NCBI RefSeq assembly: GCF_013346665.1
Contig: NZ_JABVBB010000038.1
Location: 62,001-126,000 of the forward strand
Direction of reading: 5' to 3'
Source: Sulfitobacter maritimus
GTDB taxonomy: Bacteria > Pseudomonadota > Alphaproteobacteria > Rhodobacterales > Rhodobacteraceae
DNA length: 64,000 bases
Shown in pieces: positions 24,503 to 34,571 of this stretch. Position numbers and translations under genes: made by a program. The notes beneath the pieces were generated by a model. The model was not told the DNA's origin. It saw nothing but the letters and a program-made list of their open reading frames with translations, and made no database searches. Positions within the stretch are counted from its first letter, which is position 1, and every line of letters begins with the position of its first letter.

Positions 24503-26899
24503 TCAGCCGCGCAGCACGCCGCCTGTGGCTTTGGTGACTTTTTCGACAACCTTAGCGCCAACCGCTTCGATATCGACATCTTTCAGCGTCTTGTCAGAGG
24601 GCTGCAAGCGCACTGTGATGGCAAGGGATTTCTTACCTTCGCCAAGGCTGCCGCCGATGAATTCGTCAAACACGCGGACATCTTCGATGAGATTTTTATC
24701 CGCGCCCTTGGCCGCGTTCACCAGCGTCAGTGCCTCGACATCAGCATCGACGACAAAGGCAAAGTCACGCTCGACCGCCTGAAAATCGCTGATCTGCAGG
24801 GCCGGGCGCGTGGCACCGGATTTGCGGGGCAGCGGCACTTCGGCGGGGTAAATGGTGAAAGCCATCGCCGGGCCTTTGACATCCATCGCGGCGAGCACGC
24901 GCGGGTGCACTTCGCCAAAGACACCGAGCACCTTTTTCGGGCCGAGGCAGATTTTGCCATGACGGCCCGGATGCCACCACTCCGCCGCGCCGCGCAGGAT
25001 TTGCACCTTGGCGGGCGCACCGATGGCCGCAAGCACGGCTTCGGCGTCGGCTTTGGCGTCAAACACATCCACTGCCCGCGCAGCACCATGCACGTCACGT
25101 GGCCCAGTGCGGCCTACGAGCAGGCCGCTCACCATCATCTGCTCTTCGCCCGGCTCACCACCGGAGAAGGCCGGACCCACCTCAAACAGCGCCATATCGG
25201 CAAAGCCGCGTGCCCGATTGCGGGCGGCGGCCTGCAACAGGCCGGGCAGCAGATCGGGGCGCATGTGGCTCATGTCCGACGAGATCGGGTTTTCGAGGCG
25301 AGTCTCCTCTGTGCCGCCGCCAAAGAGCGCGGCAGAGGCTTGGTCGATGAAGCTGTAGGTTACACATTCGTTGTAGCCGAGCGCCGCCGCCGTGCGCCGT
25401 GCGGTCACCACGCGGCGTTGCATGGGCGAGAGTACAGGGCGCGGCACGCCTGCGGTCAGACGCGGCAGCGGCTTGCCTTCCAGCTTGGTGAGCGAGGCGA
25501 TCCGCGCCACTTCCTCAACCAGATCAGCTTCACCCTGCACATCGGGCCGCCAGCTTGGCACCTGCGCCATGTCGCCGTCGAGTTGGAAACCAAGCGCGGT
25601 CAGCGTCTGGCGCTGGTCGCTTTCGGGGATCGTCATGCCGACGAGCGATTGCACCTTTGCCGCGTCCAGCTTGTAAGCGCGGCGGGTGTCCGGCACTTGG
25701 CCGGCAACCACAACCTCAGACGCCTCACCGCCCGCGTGATCCAAGATCATCCGCGTCGCGTGTTCGATGCCATAAGGCGTCCACGCCGGGTCCACACCGC
25801 GCTCGAAACGGTAACGCGCGTCCGAGTTGATCTTGAGCGCACGGCCTGCATAGGCGATCTGCACCGGGTCCCAGTAAGCGCTTTCGACAAAGACGTTCAC
25901 CGTGTCTTCGGTCACGCCTGTCGCTTCGCCGCCCATGATGCCCGCGATGCTTTCGACACCATTATCATCGGAAATGACCATCTGCCCCGCTTGCAGGGTG
26001 TAGGTCTTTTCATCCAGCGCCGCGATCTCTTCGCCGCCCTTGGCACGGTGAACGCGCAGGTTGCCCTTGACCTTATCAGCGTCAAAGACATGCAGCGGGC
26101 GGTTGCGGTCAAAGGTGAAGAAGTTGGTCACATCGACGAGGAAGGAGATCGGACGCAGCCCAATCGCACGCAGACAATCCTGCAACCACTGCGGGCTGGG
26201 GCCGTTCTTCACGCCCCGGATCACGCGGCCATAGAAGACCGGGCAGCCGTCCAGCGTGTCTTCGTCAATGCTGACGTTAATGGGCGAGGCAAAGCTGCCT
26301 TCGACCGCATCACAATCACGCGGTTTCAACTTGCCCAAGCCCCGCGCCGCGAGGTCCCGCGCAATGCCCCGCACGCCGAGCGCATCGGGGCGGTTGGGGG
26401 TGATGGCGATCTCGATCACCGGGTCGACCTTCGCGGGGTCATTCTCGGCCAGCCAATCAATGAAACGGTCGCCGGGCTTGCCCGAGGGCAATTCGATGAT
26501 GCCGTCGTGCTCTTCGCTGAGCTCCATCTCGCGTTCGGAGGCCATCATGCCGAAGCTCTCCACGCCGCGAATTTTGCCGACGCCGATGGTCGTGTCGATC
26601 CCCGACACATAGACGCCCGGCTTGGCCACGACGACGGTGATCCCCGCCCGCGCGTTCGGCGCGCCGCAGATGATCTGCATGACGCCTTCGTCGGTTTCCA
26701 CCTGACAGACGTTCAGCCGGTCGGCATCGGGGTGTTTCTCGGCCGATTGCACATAGCCGAGGGTAAAGTCAGCCAGCTTCGCCGCCGGGTTCTCGACGCC
26801 TTCAACTTCGAGGCCGAGGTCGGTCAGGGCATAGGTGATCTCATCAATCGACGCCGTGGTGTCGAGATGGTCCTTGAGCCAGGAGAGAGTGAATTTCAT
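24503..26899 (-). CDS. pheT: Phenylalanine--tRNA ligase beta subunit
   Basis: The beta subunit of the alpha2-beta2 enzyme has 798 residues. Domains in order: an N-terminal OB/EMAP-like tRNA-binding domain (YVQSAEKHPDADRLNVCQV), B3/B4 editing (RIRG-like GVRGIARDLAARG, then CPVFYGRVIRG), a B5 DNA-binding fold, the catalytic-like core, and a C-terminal ferredoxin-fold anticodon domain (QPSDKTLKDVDIEAVGAKVV). It is separated from pheS by an extra membrane-protein gene, which is atypical. A 680-residue antisense frame across it is a composition artefact. Confidence 0.98.
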   Translation of the reverse strand: MKFTLSWLKDHLDTTASIDEITYALTDLGLEVEGVENPAAKLADFTLGYVQSAEKHPDADRLNVCQVETDEGVMQIICGAPNARAGITVVVAKPGVYVSGIDTTIGVGKIRGVESFGMMASEREMELSEEHDGIIELPSGKPGDRFIDWLAENDPAKVDPVIEIAITPNRPDALGVRGIARDLAARGLGKLKPRDCDAVEGSFASPINVSIDEDTLDGCPVFYGRVIRGVKNGPSPQWLQDCLRAIGLRPISFLVDVTNFFTFDRNRPLHVFDADKVKGNLRVHRAKGGEEIAALDEKTYTLQAGQMVISDDNGVESIAGIMGGEATGVTEDTVNVFVESAYWDPVQIAYAGRALKINSDARYRFERGVDPAWTPYGIEHATRMILDHAGGEASEVVVAGQVPDTRRAYKLDAAKVQSLVGMTIPESDQRQTLTALGFQLDGDMAQVPSWRPDVQGEADLVEEVARIASLTKLEGKPLPRLTAGVPRPVLSPMQRRVVTARRTAAALGYNECVTYSFIDQASAALFGGGTEETRLENPISSDMSHMRPDLLPGLLQAAARNRARGFADMALFEVGPAFSGGEPGEEQMMVSGLLVGRTGPRDVHGAARAVDVFDAKADAEAVLAAIGAPAKVQILRGAAEWWHPGRHGKICLGPKKVLGVFGEVHPRVLAAMDVKGPAMAFTIYPAEVPLPRKSGATRPALQISDFQAVERDFAFVVDADVEALTLVNAAKGADKNLIEDVRVFDEFIGGSLGEGKKSLAITVRLQPSDKTLKDVDIEAVGAKVVEKVTKATGGVLRG

Positions 26900-26938
26900 G
26901 TTATCTCTTTCTTCGTCATTCGCCTTCTCGGCATTGTC

Positions 26939-27328
26939 TCATTTTAGTGCCTGGACGATAATATCGGATGTCAGGCCACTAATTAGGTATGGTACCGAGA
27001 CCGCGCAAAAACCGGTTACTAAGCGAAAGACAACCCGCACTAGTTTTCTATCATTCCGCCAATTGTAACGATCAAACAGCATCGCGATCACGTAGTTACT
27101 TCCAGTCAAAATATACACGCCCAAGGCTATGAAGCCCGAAAGCCAAAGGAGGAGTAATAAATCTGATTCGAATTTGAACATCCCCGCTTTCAGCAAACCG
27201 AGGACAAGACCTGCTTGAATGACTGAGAACACGAAACCGAAAATCGTAGACGCTCTTTTCCACGCAATTTCGTTTGATTCTACATCTAGATTATCAGAAC
27301 CAAACAACGGCCCCATTGTTCTCTTCAT
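26939..27328 (-). CDS. Small membrane protein of unknown function inserted between pheS and pheT
   Basis: I do not recognise this 129-residue protein. It has a charged N-terminus and three hydrophobic segments (about residues 27-50, 56-84 and 97-126), so it is probably an inner membrane protein. It has a textbook ribosome binding site (GGAGGTGAA before the ATG) and clean 25- and 39-bp gaps to pheS and pheT, so it should be translated from the pheST mRNA. Its DNA is visibly more AT-rich than its neighbours, with codons such as ATA, TTA and AAT. This suggests recent acquisition. Confidence 0.75.
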   Translation of the reverse strand: MKRTMGPLFGSDNLDVESNEIAWKRASTIFGFVFSVIQAGLVLGLLKAGMFKFESDLLLLLWLSGFIALGVYILTGSNYVIAMLFDRYNWRNDRKLVRVVFRLVTGFCAVSVPYLISGLTSDIIVQALK

Positions 27329-27353
27329 TTCACCTCCGCTGGGATAGGTTTGC

Positions 27354-28427
<1,074 letters not shown>

Positions 28428-28599
28428 GACAGGCCCTTGGAATAATACCCCGTCCTGCTAGCCCCCCCGCCCCGTGAATGCAAGCCGTAGGGGTTGCGGC
28501 ACTATGGCGGAACTACCACCTCTGCGAAGCGTTAGCCCGCATCCCCTGGCGCGCCCTCATTGCAGCGGCGCGCCCAAACTCCCCCGAAAGGAGAGACCT

Positions 28600-29274
28600 A
28601 TGAAAATCCTGATGGTTCTGACGTCCCATGATGAACTGGGCGACACCGGCAACAAGACCGGCTTCTGGCTCGAAGAATTCGCGGCCCCCTATTACGTCTT
28701 CAAAGACGCCGGCGCAGATGTGACCCTCGCCTCGCCCAAAGGCGGGCAGCCGCCGCTTGACCCCAACAGCGACAGCGACGACGCGCAGACCGACGCCACG
28801 CGCCGCTTCAAAGGCGACGATGCCGCGCAGAAAGACCTCGCCTCGACCAAAGTGCTGGGCGAAGTGGATGCTGACGATTTCGATGCGATCTTCTACCCCG
28901 GCGGCCACGGCCCGCTGTGGGACTTGGCCACCGACCCCGACAGCAAGCGCCTGATTGAGACCTTCTGGGCCTCCGACCGCCCTGTCGGTGCCGTCTGTCA
29001 CGCCCCGGCGGTGCTCAAAAACACGCAACACGACGGCAAGCCGCTGGTCTCCGGCAAACGCGTCACTGGCTTTACCAACACCGAGGAAGAGGGCGTTGGC
29101 CTCACCGATGTGGTGCCCTTCCTGGTTGAGGACATGCTGAAGGAAAACGGCGGCGACTACAGCAAAGGCGACGACTGGGCGTCTTATGTGCTGGTCGACG
29201 GCAAGCTGGTCACCGGCCAGAACCCCGCCTCTTCCGAGGAAGCAGCCAAAGAATTGCTGGCGCTGTTGAAATAA
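28600..29274 (+). CDS. Type 1 glutamine amidotransferase-like / DJ-1/PfpI family protein
   Basis: This 224-residue protein starts MKILMVLTSHDELGDTG after AAAGGAGAG. The nucleophile elbow GAVCHAPAVLK carries the catalytic cysteine of the DJ-1/PfpI superfamily, and AIFYPGGHGPLWDLA supplies the conserved glutamate/histidine region. Its layout resembles the Hsp31/YajL-like group for which glyoxalase III or chaperone/deglycase roles are discussed. Which applies cannot be told from sequence. An upstream extension of the frame lacks similarity. Confidence 0.9.
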   Translation: MKILMVLTSHDELGDTGNKTGFWLEEFAAPYYVFKDAGADVTLASPKGGQPPLDPNSDSDDAQTDATRRFKGDDAAQKDLASTKVLGEVDADDFDAIFYPGGHGPLWDLATDPDSKRLIETFWASDRPVGAVCHAPAVLKNTQHDGKPLVSGKRVTGFTNTEEEGVGLTDVVPFLVEDMLKENGGDYSKGDDWASYVLVDGKLVTGQNPASSEEAAKELLALLK

Positions 29275-29360
29275 CCGGCATGGGGCGCAATCAGCGCCCC
29301 CTTTCCCTTTTGGAACTGCGGGGCCAATCGGATCGTTTTGCTCCTGAAAGGAACCCCGAT

Positions 29361-29537
29361 ATGACTGAATATGATCGCACCACTGGCGAGCCGTGGAATG
29401 ACGCTGACCTCGACCAGCTTCGCATTCTGGCAGCTGAGGATAAGGCGCTCGGCGTTATTGCTGTGCAACTGGGCCGAACTGAACGAGCCGTTTTGCACAA
29501 GGCCAAGGCGGAGGGGATCAGCCTGATGGGCGCCTAG
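29361..29537 (+). CDS. Small putative helix-turn-helix protein
   Basis: This 58-residue product has a start preceded by AAAGGA. WNDADLDQLRILAAEDKALGVIAVQLGRTERAV reads like a homeodomain/SANT-type three-helix unit, with a second-helix LGVIAVQLG and recognition-type helix RTERAVLHKA. Proteins of this size and pattern occur widely in Rhodobacteraceae as hypotheticals. Its stop codon shares the CTAG with the stop of the opposite-strand Hint gene. DNA binding is an inference. Confidence 0.7.
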   Translation: MTEYDRTTGEPWNDADLDQLRILAAEDKALGVIAVQLGRTERAVLHKAKAEGISLMGA

Positions 29538-30727
29538 CCCATTAGAAGCCGCGCCCCACGATCCAAATGTCGGTCGATGAGTTTCTTTTGACGGGCAAGC
29601 GGCGGGATTTCATGCACCGGAACCTCGATATCTCGGTCTCTCATCGCGGCGGGGAACAGGGTCTCAAGTTCGTCGCGCTGCGCCTTGCTCAGGCTGCGCT
29701 GTGCAGCGCTGTTGAGCAAAAAGCTCTCTGTCGGCGCGCCTTCGGCAAAGATCACCTCATGCCGCGCAAAAACGAGGTGGTAATATGTCACCTGTTCGAC
29801 CCCCCGTTCGACATAGATCCCCGGCATTTCCGTCAGCCGGGCTGCGGCGACCAAGACCGACGCCGTGCCGAGCATCCTGCGCACAACGTTGGACTGGGCA
29901 ACCATCCGGTGTTGGCGCGACACGCAAAGATCGCGTTTCGGCAGCCCCGCCCCCAAAGCCCCGGCGATAATCCGAACCGGATAGAGCCTCGGGTTCTTGC
30001 GCAACTCTCTCGCCCCCACGCGACGGCAGAGTACGGTGACAAGCCGTTGGTAGCCTCCGTCCTGGGTTAGCACCTGATCGCCGGGCTGCAACGCCTCTAC
30101 CGGGACCTCTCCGCGCACGGTCGCGATCAGGGTGCCGCGCGTGAAACAGGTAACGCTGGCAGGCTTCAAGTCGCTCTCTTCCCGCATTGTATCAATGTCA
30201 GAATTCCACCGCAGGTCACCCAAAAGCCCGCCTTCTGGCAGGCCAGAGAAATCGATCCGCATCGTGGTATAGAGATCGCCAACCGCAGGGCTTTCCGCGA
30301 GGTTAACGACCCCCGAATAGGTGGCGGTCAGTTCGCCGGGCTTGTCCGCGTGTTCAGGCGCGACCCTGAAGGGGAACCCTTGCAAGGAGCCCGGCGTCGA
30401 TGCGCCGCCGTGGTACTCGTGCGCTGTGGTCGTATCGAAAACCGAACTCGCAGGCTGGAGGTCAAGCTCCAACGAGGTCAGCAGTTTGGTCGTTTTCAGG
30501 TCATGCCACTCATAGCCATAAAACATCTCAATGTTTTCGCCCGCAGCTCCGCCGTTGGTATAGGGATCAAGCGCTTTCCAGACGAGCGTTTCTGTCGTGC
30601 CGTCGGCATAGGTGGCGGTCACAACCGCGCCTTCCAGATCGACACCCCGAGAGCTCGTGTCCTCTCGGATGCCATGCATGGACTCGTGCGGGTCTTCGTC
30701 CAGCCGGACGACGTCAATGGTGGGCAT
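29534..30727 (-). CDS. Hint-domain (intein/hedgehog-like) protein
   Basis: The protein has 397 residues from the ATG at 30727. The N-terminal 190 residues form a beta-rich domain of unknown fold with no signal peptide. A Hint module then begins with VTCFTRGTLIATVRGEVPVEALQPGDQVLT, with the N-terminal cysteine typical of self-cleaving Hint units, and ends near YYHLVFARHEVIFAEGAPTES. There is no downstream extein-like domain, only a 70-residue Arg/Leu-rich tail. Roseobacters carry many such solo Hint proteins, often near RTX or secreted proteins. Cleavage or linkage activity is possible but unproven. Part of the C-terminal histidine-asparagine logic of inteins is not evident. Confidence 0.88.
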   Translation of the reverse strand: MPTIDVVRLDEDPHESMHGIREDTSSRGVDLEGAVVTATYADGTTETLVWKALDPYTNGGAAGENIEMFYGYEWHDLKTTKLLTSLELDLQPASSVFDTTTAHEYHGGASTPGSLQGFPFRVAPEHADKPGELTATYSGVVNLAESPAVGDLYTTMRIDFSGLPEGGLLGDLRWNSDIDTMREESDLKPASVTCFTRGTLIATVRGEVPVEALQPGDQVLTQDGGYQRLVTVLCRRVGARELRKNPRLYPVRIIAGALGAGLPKRDLCVSRQHRMVAQSNVVRRMLGTASVLVAAARLTEMPGIYVERGVEQVTYYHLVFARHEVIFAEGAPTESFLLNSAAQRSLSKAQRDELETLFPAAMRDRDIEVPVHEIPPLARQKKLIDRHLDRGARLLMG

Positions 30728-30918
30728 TGCGCAGACCACCAATTCCAAAAATCACTGCGTTATAAATCCGTCTCACCTGCGAATCCTGCCTGAAATGCAC
30801 CCTGTTTTTCCGGCGCGTGTTCAGGCTCCATTATGCGCAGTGCTGTGCAAAGCGCGTGACCAAAACAAGGGATTGTTAAGGCAACTTCGAGACCGCAGCA
30901 GTCCGCCGTGAAAAGCAA

Positions 30919-30943
30919 AAAGCCCCGCCAAATGGCAGGGCTT
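30919..30943 (-). terminator. Intrinsic terminator of rpmI-rplT
   Basis: The AAAGCCCCGCC/GGCAGGGCTTT hairpin gives GGGGCTTTTTGCTTTT on the minus strand, just past rplT. Confidence 0.85.
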
Positions 30944-30967
30944 TCGCAAATTCAAAGCAATGTCAGC

Positions 30968-31333
30968 TTAGGCTGCCAGTGCGTCCTGCGCCTGCTTGAC
31001 GATCGCGCCAAAGGCTTCGGGCTCATGCACGGCCAGATCGGCCAGAACCTTACGGTCCACTTCGACGCCGGCCAGTGTCAGACCGTTGATGAAGCGGCTG
31101 TATGTCAGCGCTTCGTCGTGGCTGCGCACGGCGGCGTTGATCCGCTGGATCCACAGGGCGCGGAAGTTGCGCTTGCGGTTCTTACGGTCACGCGTTGCAT
31201 ATTGGTTGGCCTTGTCGACCGCCTGCGTGGCGACCTTGAAGACGTTCTTGCGCCGACCATAGTAGCCTTTTGCGGCTTTGATGATCTTCTTGTGACGCGC
31301 GTGGGTGACTGTACCACCTTTTACTCGGGACAT
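30968..31333 (-). CDS. rplT: 50S ribosomal protein L20
   Basis: L20 is needed early in 50S assembly. In 121 residues it has the basic N-terminal extension ([29 protein letters not shown]) cut to family pattern, then the globular helical domain ([25 protein letters not shown]). It follows rpmI with a 15-bp gap; infC is not adjacent. Confidence 0.98.
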   Translation of the reverse strand: MSRVKGGTVTHARHKKIIKAAKGYYGRRKNVFKVATQAVDKANQYATRDRKNRKRNFRALWIQRINAAVRSHDEALTYSRFINGLTLAGVEVDRKVLADLAVHEPEAFGAIVKQAQDALAA

Positions 31334-31348
31334 CTCGGTACTCCTATA

Positions 31349-31549
31349 TCAGCGGGCGTAGGGCATGAAGCCCTTGATGATCTTTGCATCGGGCTCGGAC
31401 AAAGCTGTCGTGCCGCGTGCGTTACGGATGAACTTGTTGGTCCGCTTGATCATACCGTGCTGTTTACCAGCTTGGCTGCCGATGACCTTACCAGTCGCCG
31501 AGACCTTGAAGCGCTTTTTGGCGCTCGATTTCGTCTTCATCTTGGGCAT
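31349..31549 (-). CDS. rpmI: 50S ribosomal protein L35
   Basis: The 66-residue L35 starts [20 protein letters not shown] at 31549. The frame extends upstream for 70 unrelated codons, so the internal ATG preceded by GGAAATG is the true start. It is cotranscribed with rplT. The 124-bp upstream gap is where an L20 autoregulatory leader would lie, but I see no convincing structure there. Confidence 0.97.
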   Translation of the reverse strand: MPKMKTKSSAKKRFKVSATGKVIGSQAGKQHGMIKRTNKFIRNARGTTALSEPDAKIIKGFMPYAR

Positions 31550-31673
31550 TTCCGTCTCCGTCTTTTGAGTTCGGTATAAACACGACTCGGCATGCCACTT
31601 GAGGCCGGTCGTGCAGGCTAAGATGCGCCGTATAGGCGGGCGCGGGTGCGGATGCAAGAGGTTTCGATGCAGT

Positions 31674-31898
31674 TTAGGGCAGGATGTCAGCCGCCACGGA
31701 AACAAAGACATTCGGCAACTTAGCAAAGCTGTAGCCGCCCGGATTTTTCTGCAGGGCATAGAGGATCAGCCCCCCGGAGATTAGCACCGTCAATGCCGAG
31801 GCGCGCGGGGAACGCCGGTCACTCACAGCCGATAGGATAGAGGGGACGGACAGAACCGCCAAAAGGCAACCTATGACCAAGGCCAGATCGGTATCCAT
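31674..31898 (-). CDS. Small conserved membrane protein
   Basis: This 74-residue protein has two hydrophobic helices ([21 protein letters not shown] and [15 protein letters not shown]) and a short C-terminal periplasmic or cytoplasmic tail. It has no recognisable domain. The gene lies 29 bp downstream of pyk on the same strand, so it is probably cotranscribed. The function is unknown. Confidence 0.7.
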   Translation of the reverse strand: MDTDLALVIGCLLAVLSVPSILSAVSDRRSPRASALTVLISGGLILYALQKNPGGYSFAKLPNVFVSVAADILP

Positions 31899-31927
31899 AT
31901 CGCCCCTTCTTTCGCGTTCGGCTCAGG

Positions 31928-33373
31928 CTACTCCGGATCAGAGGCGTAAATCAAACGTTCATCGCAGGGGGCCACACGTAGGATATTGGTGCTGCCCGGC
32001 ACGTTGAACGGCACGCCCGCCGTTACCACCACATGATCCTCCGGCCCGGCATAGCCTTCGGCCAAGGCCGCTTTGGCTGCGCTAATCACAGCGAGTTTGA
32101 ACCGGTCATGCCCATCGGTGATGATGCAATTCGTCCCCCAGCTGAGCGCAAGGCGACGGGCTGTCCCCACCAGGGGCGAGAGCGCAATGATCGGCACGCG
32201 GGGCCGTTCGCGGGCGGTCAGCAGCGCGGTGGTGCCGGATTGGGTGAAACAACAGATCGCCTTGATGTCCGTCGTCTCGGCAATCTCCCGTGCGGCGGCG
32301 ACGATACCATCAGCGACAGTCATCCGGTCCGCCTTGCGCGAGGATTCGATGATCTGTGTATAGGTCGGATCGGCCTCCACCTCTTGGGCGACATTGTCCA
32401 TCGTGGTGACGGCTTCGATCGGATAATCCCCAGCGGCGGATTCAGCGCTGAGCATCACGGCGTCTGCCCCCTCATAGATCGCGGTGGCGACATCCGACAC
32501 TTCGGCGCGGGTGGGCATCGGGCTTTCGATCATCGATTCCAGCATCTGTGTCGCCACGATCACCGGCTTCGCCGCTGCGCGGCATTTGCGCACCAGACGT
32601 TTCTGGATCGGCGGCACGTTCTGCACTGGCAGTTCGACGCCCAGATCGCCCCGCGCTACCATAATGCCATCGCTGACCTCCAGAATATCCTCAAAGCGCT
32701 TTACCGCGGCGGGCTTTTCGATCTTTGACAGGATCGCGGCTCGGCCTTTGACCAACTCACGCGCTTCCGTCACATCCTCCGCCCGCTGCACAAAGCTCAG
32801 CGCCAGCCAATCAACGCCCAACTCGCAGACGAACTCCAGATCAGCGCGGTCTTTGTCGGACAGCGCCGCCAGCGGCAGCAGCACATCTGGCACGTTCACG
32901 CCCTTGCGGTTGGAAATCACCCCGCCGGTGATCACTTCGCAATTGGCGTAATCAGCGCCGCAGTCGCGCACCTTGAGCCGGATTTTCCCATCGTTGACCA
33001 GCAGGCTCGCCCCCGGCTCCAAGGCCGCGAAAATCTCGGGATGTGGCAGGCAGACGCGGCTTGCATCGCCGGGGGTCTCATCCAAATCGAGCCGGAAATC
33101 CGCGCCTTCTTCGAGCGCTGGCCCCTCGCCCTCAAACACACCCACGCGCAGCTTCGGCCCTTGCAGGTCGGCCAAGATGCCAATCGCCCCACCGGTCTCC
33201 TCCTCTACCTCTCGGATGATCCGGTGCTTTTTGCGGATCTCCTCATGGCTGCCGTGGCTCATGTTCAGCCGAAAGACATCCGCGCCCGCTTTATGCAAAG
33301 CACCGATCATCTCGCGGGTCTCAGAGGCAGGCCCCAGCGTGGCCACGATCTTTACATTGCGCAAACGTCTCAT
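31928..33373 (-). CDS. pyk: Pyruvate kinase
   Basis: This enzyme makes pyruvate and ATP from phosphoenolpyruvate. It has 481 residues from the ATG at 33373 (MRRLRNVKIVATLGPAS), preceded by GGAAGAG. Domain A is interrupted by the B lid, the active-site segments ISKIEKPAAVKRFEDIL and MVARGDLGVELP are present, and a C-terminal allosteric domain follows. A perfect 20-bp palindrome lies 35 bp upstream, in the expected promoter, so regulation by a LacI-type repressor is likely. Confidence 0.97.
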   Translation of the reverse strand: MRRLRNVKIVATLGPASETREMIGALHKAGADVFRLNMSHGSHEEIRKKHRIIREVEEETGGAIGILADLQGPKLRVGVFEGEGPALEEGADFRLDLDETPGDASRVCLPHPEIFAALEPGASLLVNDGKIRLKVRDCGADYANCEVITGGVISNRKGVNVPDVLLPLAALSDKDRADLEFVCELGVDWLALSFVQRAEDVTEARELVKGRAAILSKIEKPAAVKRFEDILEVSDGIMVARGDLGVELPVQNVPPIQKRLVRKCRAAAKPVIVATQMLESMIESPMPTRAEVSDVATAIYEGADAVMLSAESAAGDYPIEAVTTMDNVAQEVEADPTYTQIIESSRKADRMTVADGIVAAAREIAETTDIKAICCFTQSGTTALLTARERPRVPIIALSPLVGTARRLALSWGTNCIITDGHDRFKLAVISAAKAALAEGYAGPEDHVVVTAGVPFNVPGSTNILRVAPCDERLIYASDPE

Positions 33374-33407
33374 AACTCTTCCTTCGTATCCCAAGTCGCC
33401 CTCCGGG

Positions 33408-33427
33408 CGATGTTACCGGTAACATCG
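33408..33427. promoter_or_regulatory. Perfect 20-bp palindromic operator upstream of pyk
   Basis: CGATGTTACCGGTAACATCG is its own reverse complement. The central CG and TGTTAC/GTAACA arms are typical of LacI-family operators (GntR-type sites in E. coli; CceR/PckR-type regulators of central carbon genes in alphaproteobacteria). It would overlap the pyk promoter and block initiation when occupied. Confidence 0.75.
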
Positions 33428-33526
33428 GTTGCCTTGCGGGGTATCGACCCTATGCTTGCCTGTCAAAGGTTTCATTAGAATGACGGGCCACAGCGGCGCC
33501 GTCCAGCGCTATGAAAAGGAAAGCCC

Positions 33527-33838
33527 ATGCCCAGCCAACAAGAGATTGAACTTCAGGCCGCCGCCTTTCGCCGGTTGCAGAAACATCTGATGGAAGATCG
33601 GACCGATGTGCAGAACATCGATTTGATGAACCTCGCCGGCTTTTGCCGCAACTGCCTGTCGCGCTGGTATCAAGAGGCCGCTAATGAGCGCGGGATTGAG
33701 ATGGATAAGTCGGAAGCGCGGGAGTTGTTCTACGGGATGACGATGGATGAGTGGAAAGCCAACTATCAGACCGAGGCGAACGACAATCAGAAAGAGGCAT
33801 TCAAAACCGCTTTTGCTGAAAATGTGGGGAAAGACTGA
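33527..33838 (+). CDS. DUF1244 family protein
   Basis: This 103-residue small soluble protein has the conserved DUF1244 core (FRRLQKHLMEDRTDVQNIDLMN, then GFCRNCLSRWYQEAA) with two cysteines in CRNC. The helical fold is known from structural genomics, but the function is unknown. It stands alone, divergent from pyk. After its TGA the same frame stays open for 55 codons without a start codon. Confidence 0.9.
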   Translation: MPSQQEIELQAAAFRRLQKHLMEDRTDVQNIDLMNLAGFCRNCLSRWYQEAANERGIEMDKSEARELFYGMTMDEWKANYQTEANDNQKEAFKTAFAENVGKD

Positions 33839-34005
33839 CATTGCCCACCGACGGGCGGCAATGCGCCCTTTGATGGCGCAACCCCCCAAGGCAATCACAA
33901 CGATGACCCCCGCGGCGGGGCGGGGGCGATCCGATCGGCAGGCGCGGCTGGCGCGGACAGCGCCCCATCCTCATCGGTCTCAACCCCGCTACCGCCGCCT
34001 GTCGT

Positions 34006-34464
34006 CTAAAAAAGGTAAAGCACGAGCCAATCGGCCTTCAATGCAGGACGCGGGCCGCCTTCGATCTCGACCGTGGCGGCAAAGGTGGTCATCAGATCGC
34101 CCCGCCCGCGCAGCTTGGCTTCGGTCAAGGTGAACCGGCCCCGAATTCGCTTGCCCGCATGCACCGGCGCGATAAAGCGCACCCCGTCAAACCCATAGTT
34201 CACCGAGGCCTTTGCCTCTGCCACCTTGGGCAGCGCGCCATAGGCCATGCCTGACATCATCGAAAGCGTCAGCATCCCATGCGCCACCGTGCCGCCAAAG
34301 TCGGTCTGGGCTGCGCGGATGGGGTCGACGTGGATAAACTGATGGTCCTCGGTCACATCGGCAAAAGCATCGATCCGCGCCTGATCCATCCTGAACCACG
34401 GCGAGACGCCCAGCTCACGCCACACGGCCTGTTGCATCTGCTCTTTGCTGATCTCGCTTTGCAT
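34006..34464 (-). CDS. MaoC-family (R)-specific enoyl-CoA hydratase-like protein
   Basis: The 152-residue hot-dog fold carries the hydratase 2 motif FADVTEDHQFIHVDPIRAA (catalytic Asp/His) and GTVAHGMLTLSMMSGM. Such enzymes hydrate enoyl-CoA in fatty acid or polyhydroxyalkanoate metabolism. A single MaoC unit of this size is commonly annotated as a MaoC family dehydratase. No PHA or beta-oxidation gene is adjacent, so the pathway is open. Confidence 0.9.
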   Translation of the reverse strand: MQSEISKEQMQQAVWRELGVSPWFRMDQARIDAFADVTEDHQFIHVDPIRAAQTDFGGTVAHGMLTLSMMSGMAYGALPKVAEAKASVNYGFDGVRFIAPVHAGKRIRGRFTLTEAKLRGRGDLMTTFAATVEIEGGPRPALKADWLVLYLF

Positions 34465-34571
34465 CGCCCCTCCTGCCTAGGCCCAGCTTAGCGGGATTTA
34501 CCTCTTGGCCGAAAGGGCTTTGCATCCGTCACGGCTTCTCGCATCCTGTCCCAAACAGGAACGGAGCCTTT

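Noticed and set aside
24905-26947. A 680-codon open frame on the plus strand opposite pheT
   Set aside because: It is antisense to an unmistakable pheT, has a very skewed arginine/alanine-rich product and no known domain. GC-rich third positions create such long antisense frames.
33839-34005. Fifty-five further codons in frame after the DUF1244 TGA
   Set aside because: It has no start codon in that frame, and its composition (Gly/Ala/Ser/Pro rich) fits GC-rich non-coding DNA. Read-through is possible but unsupported.
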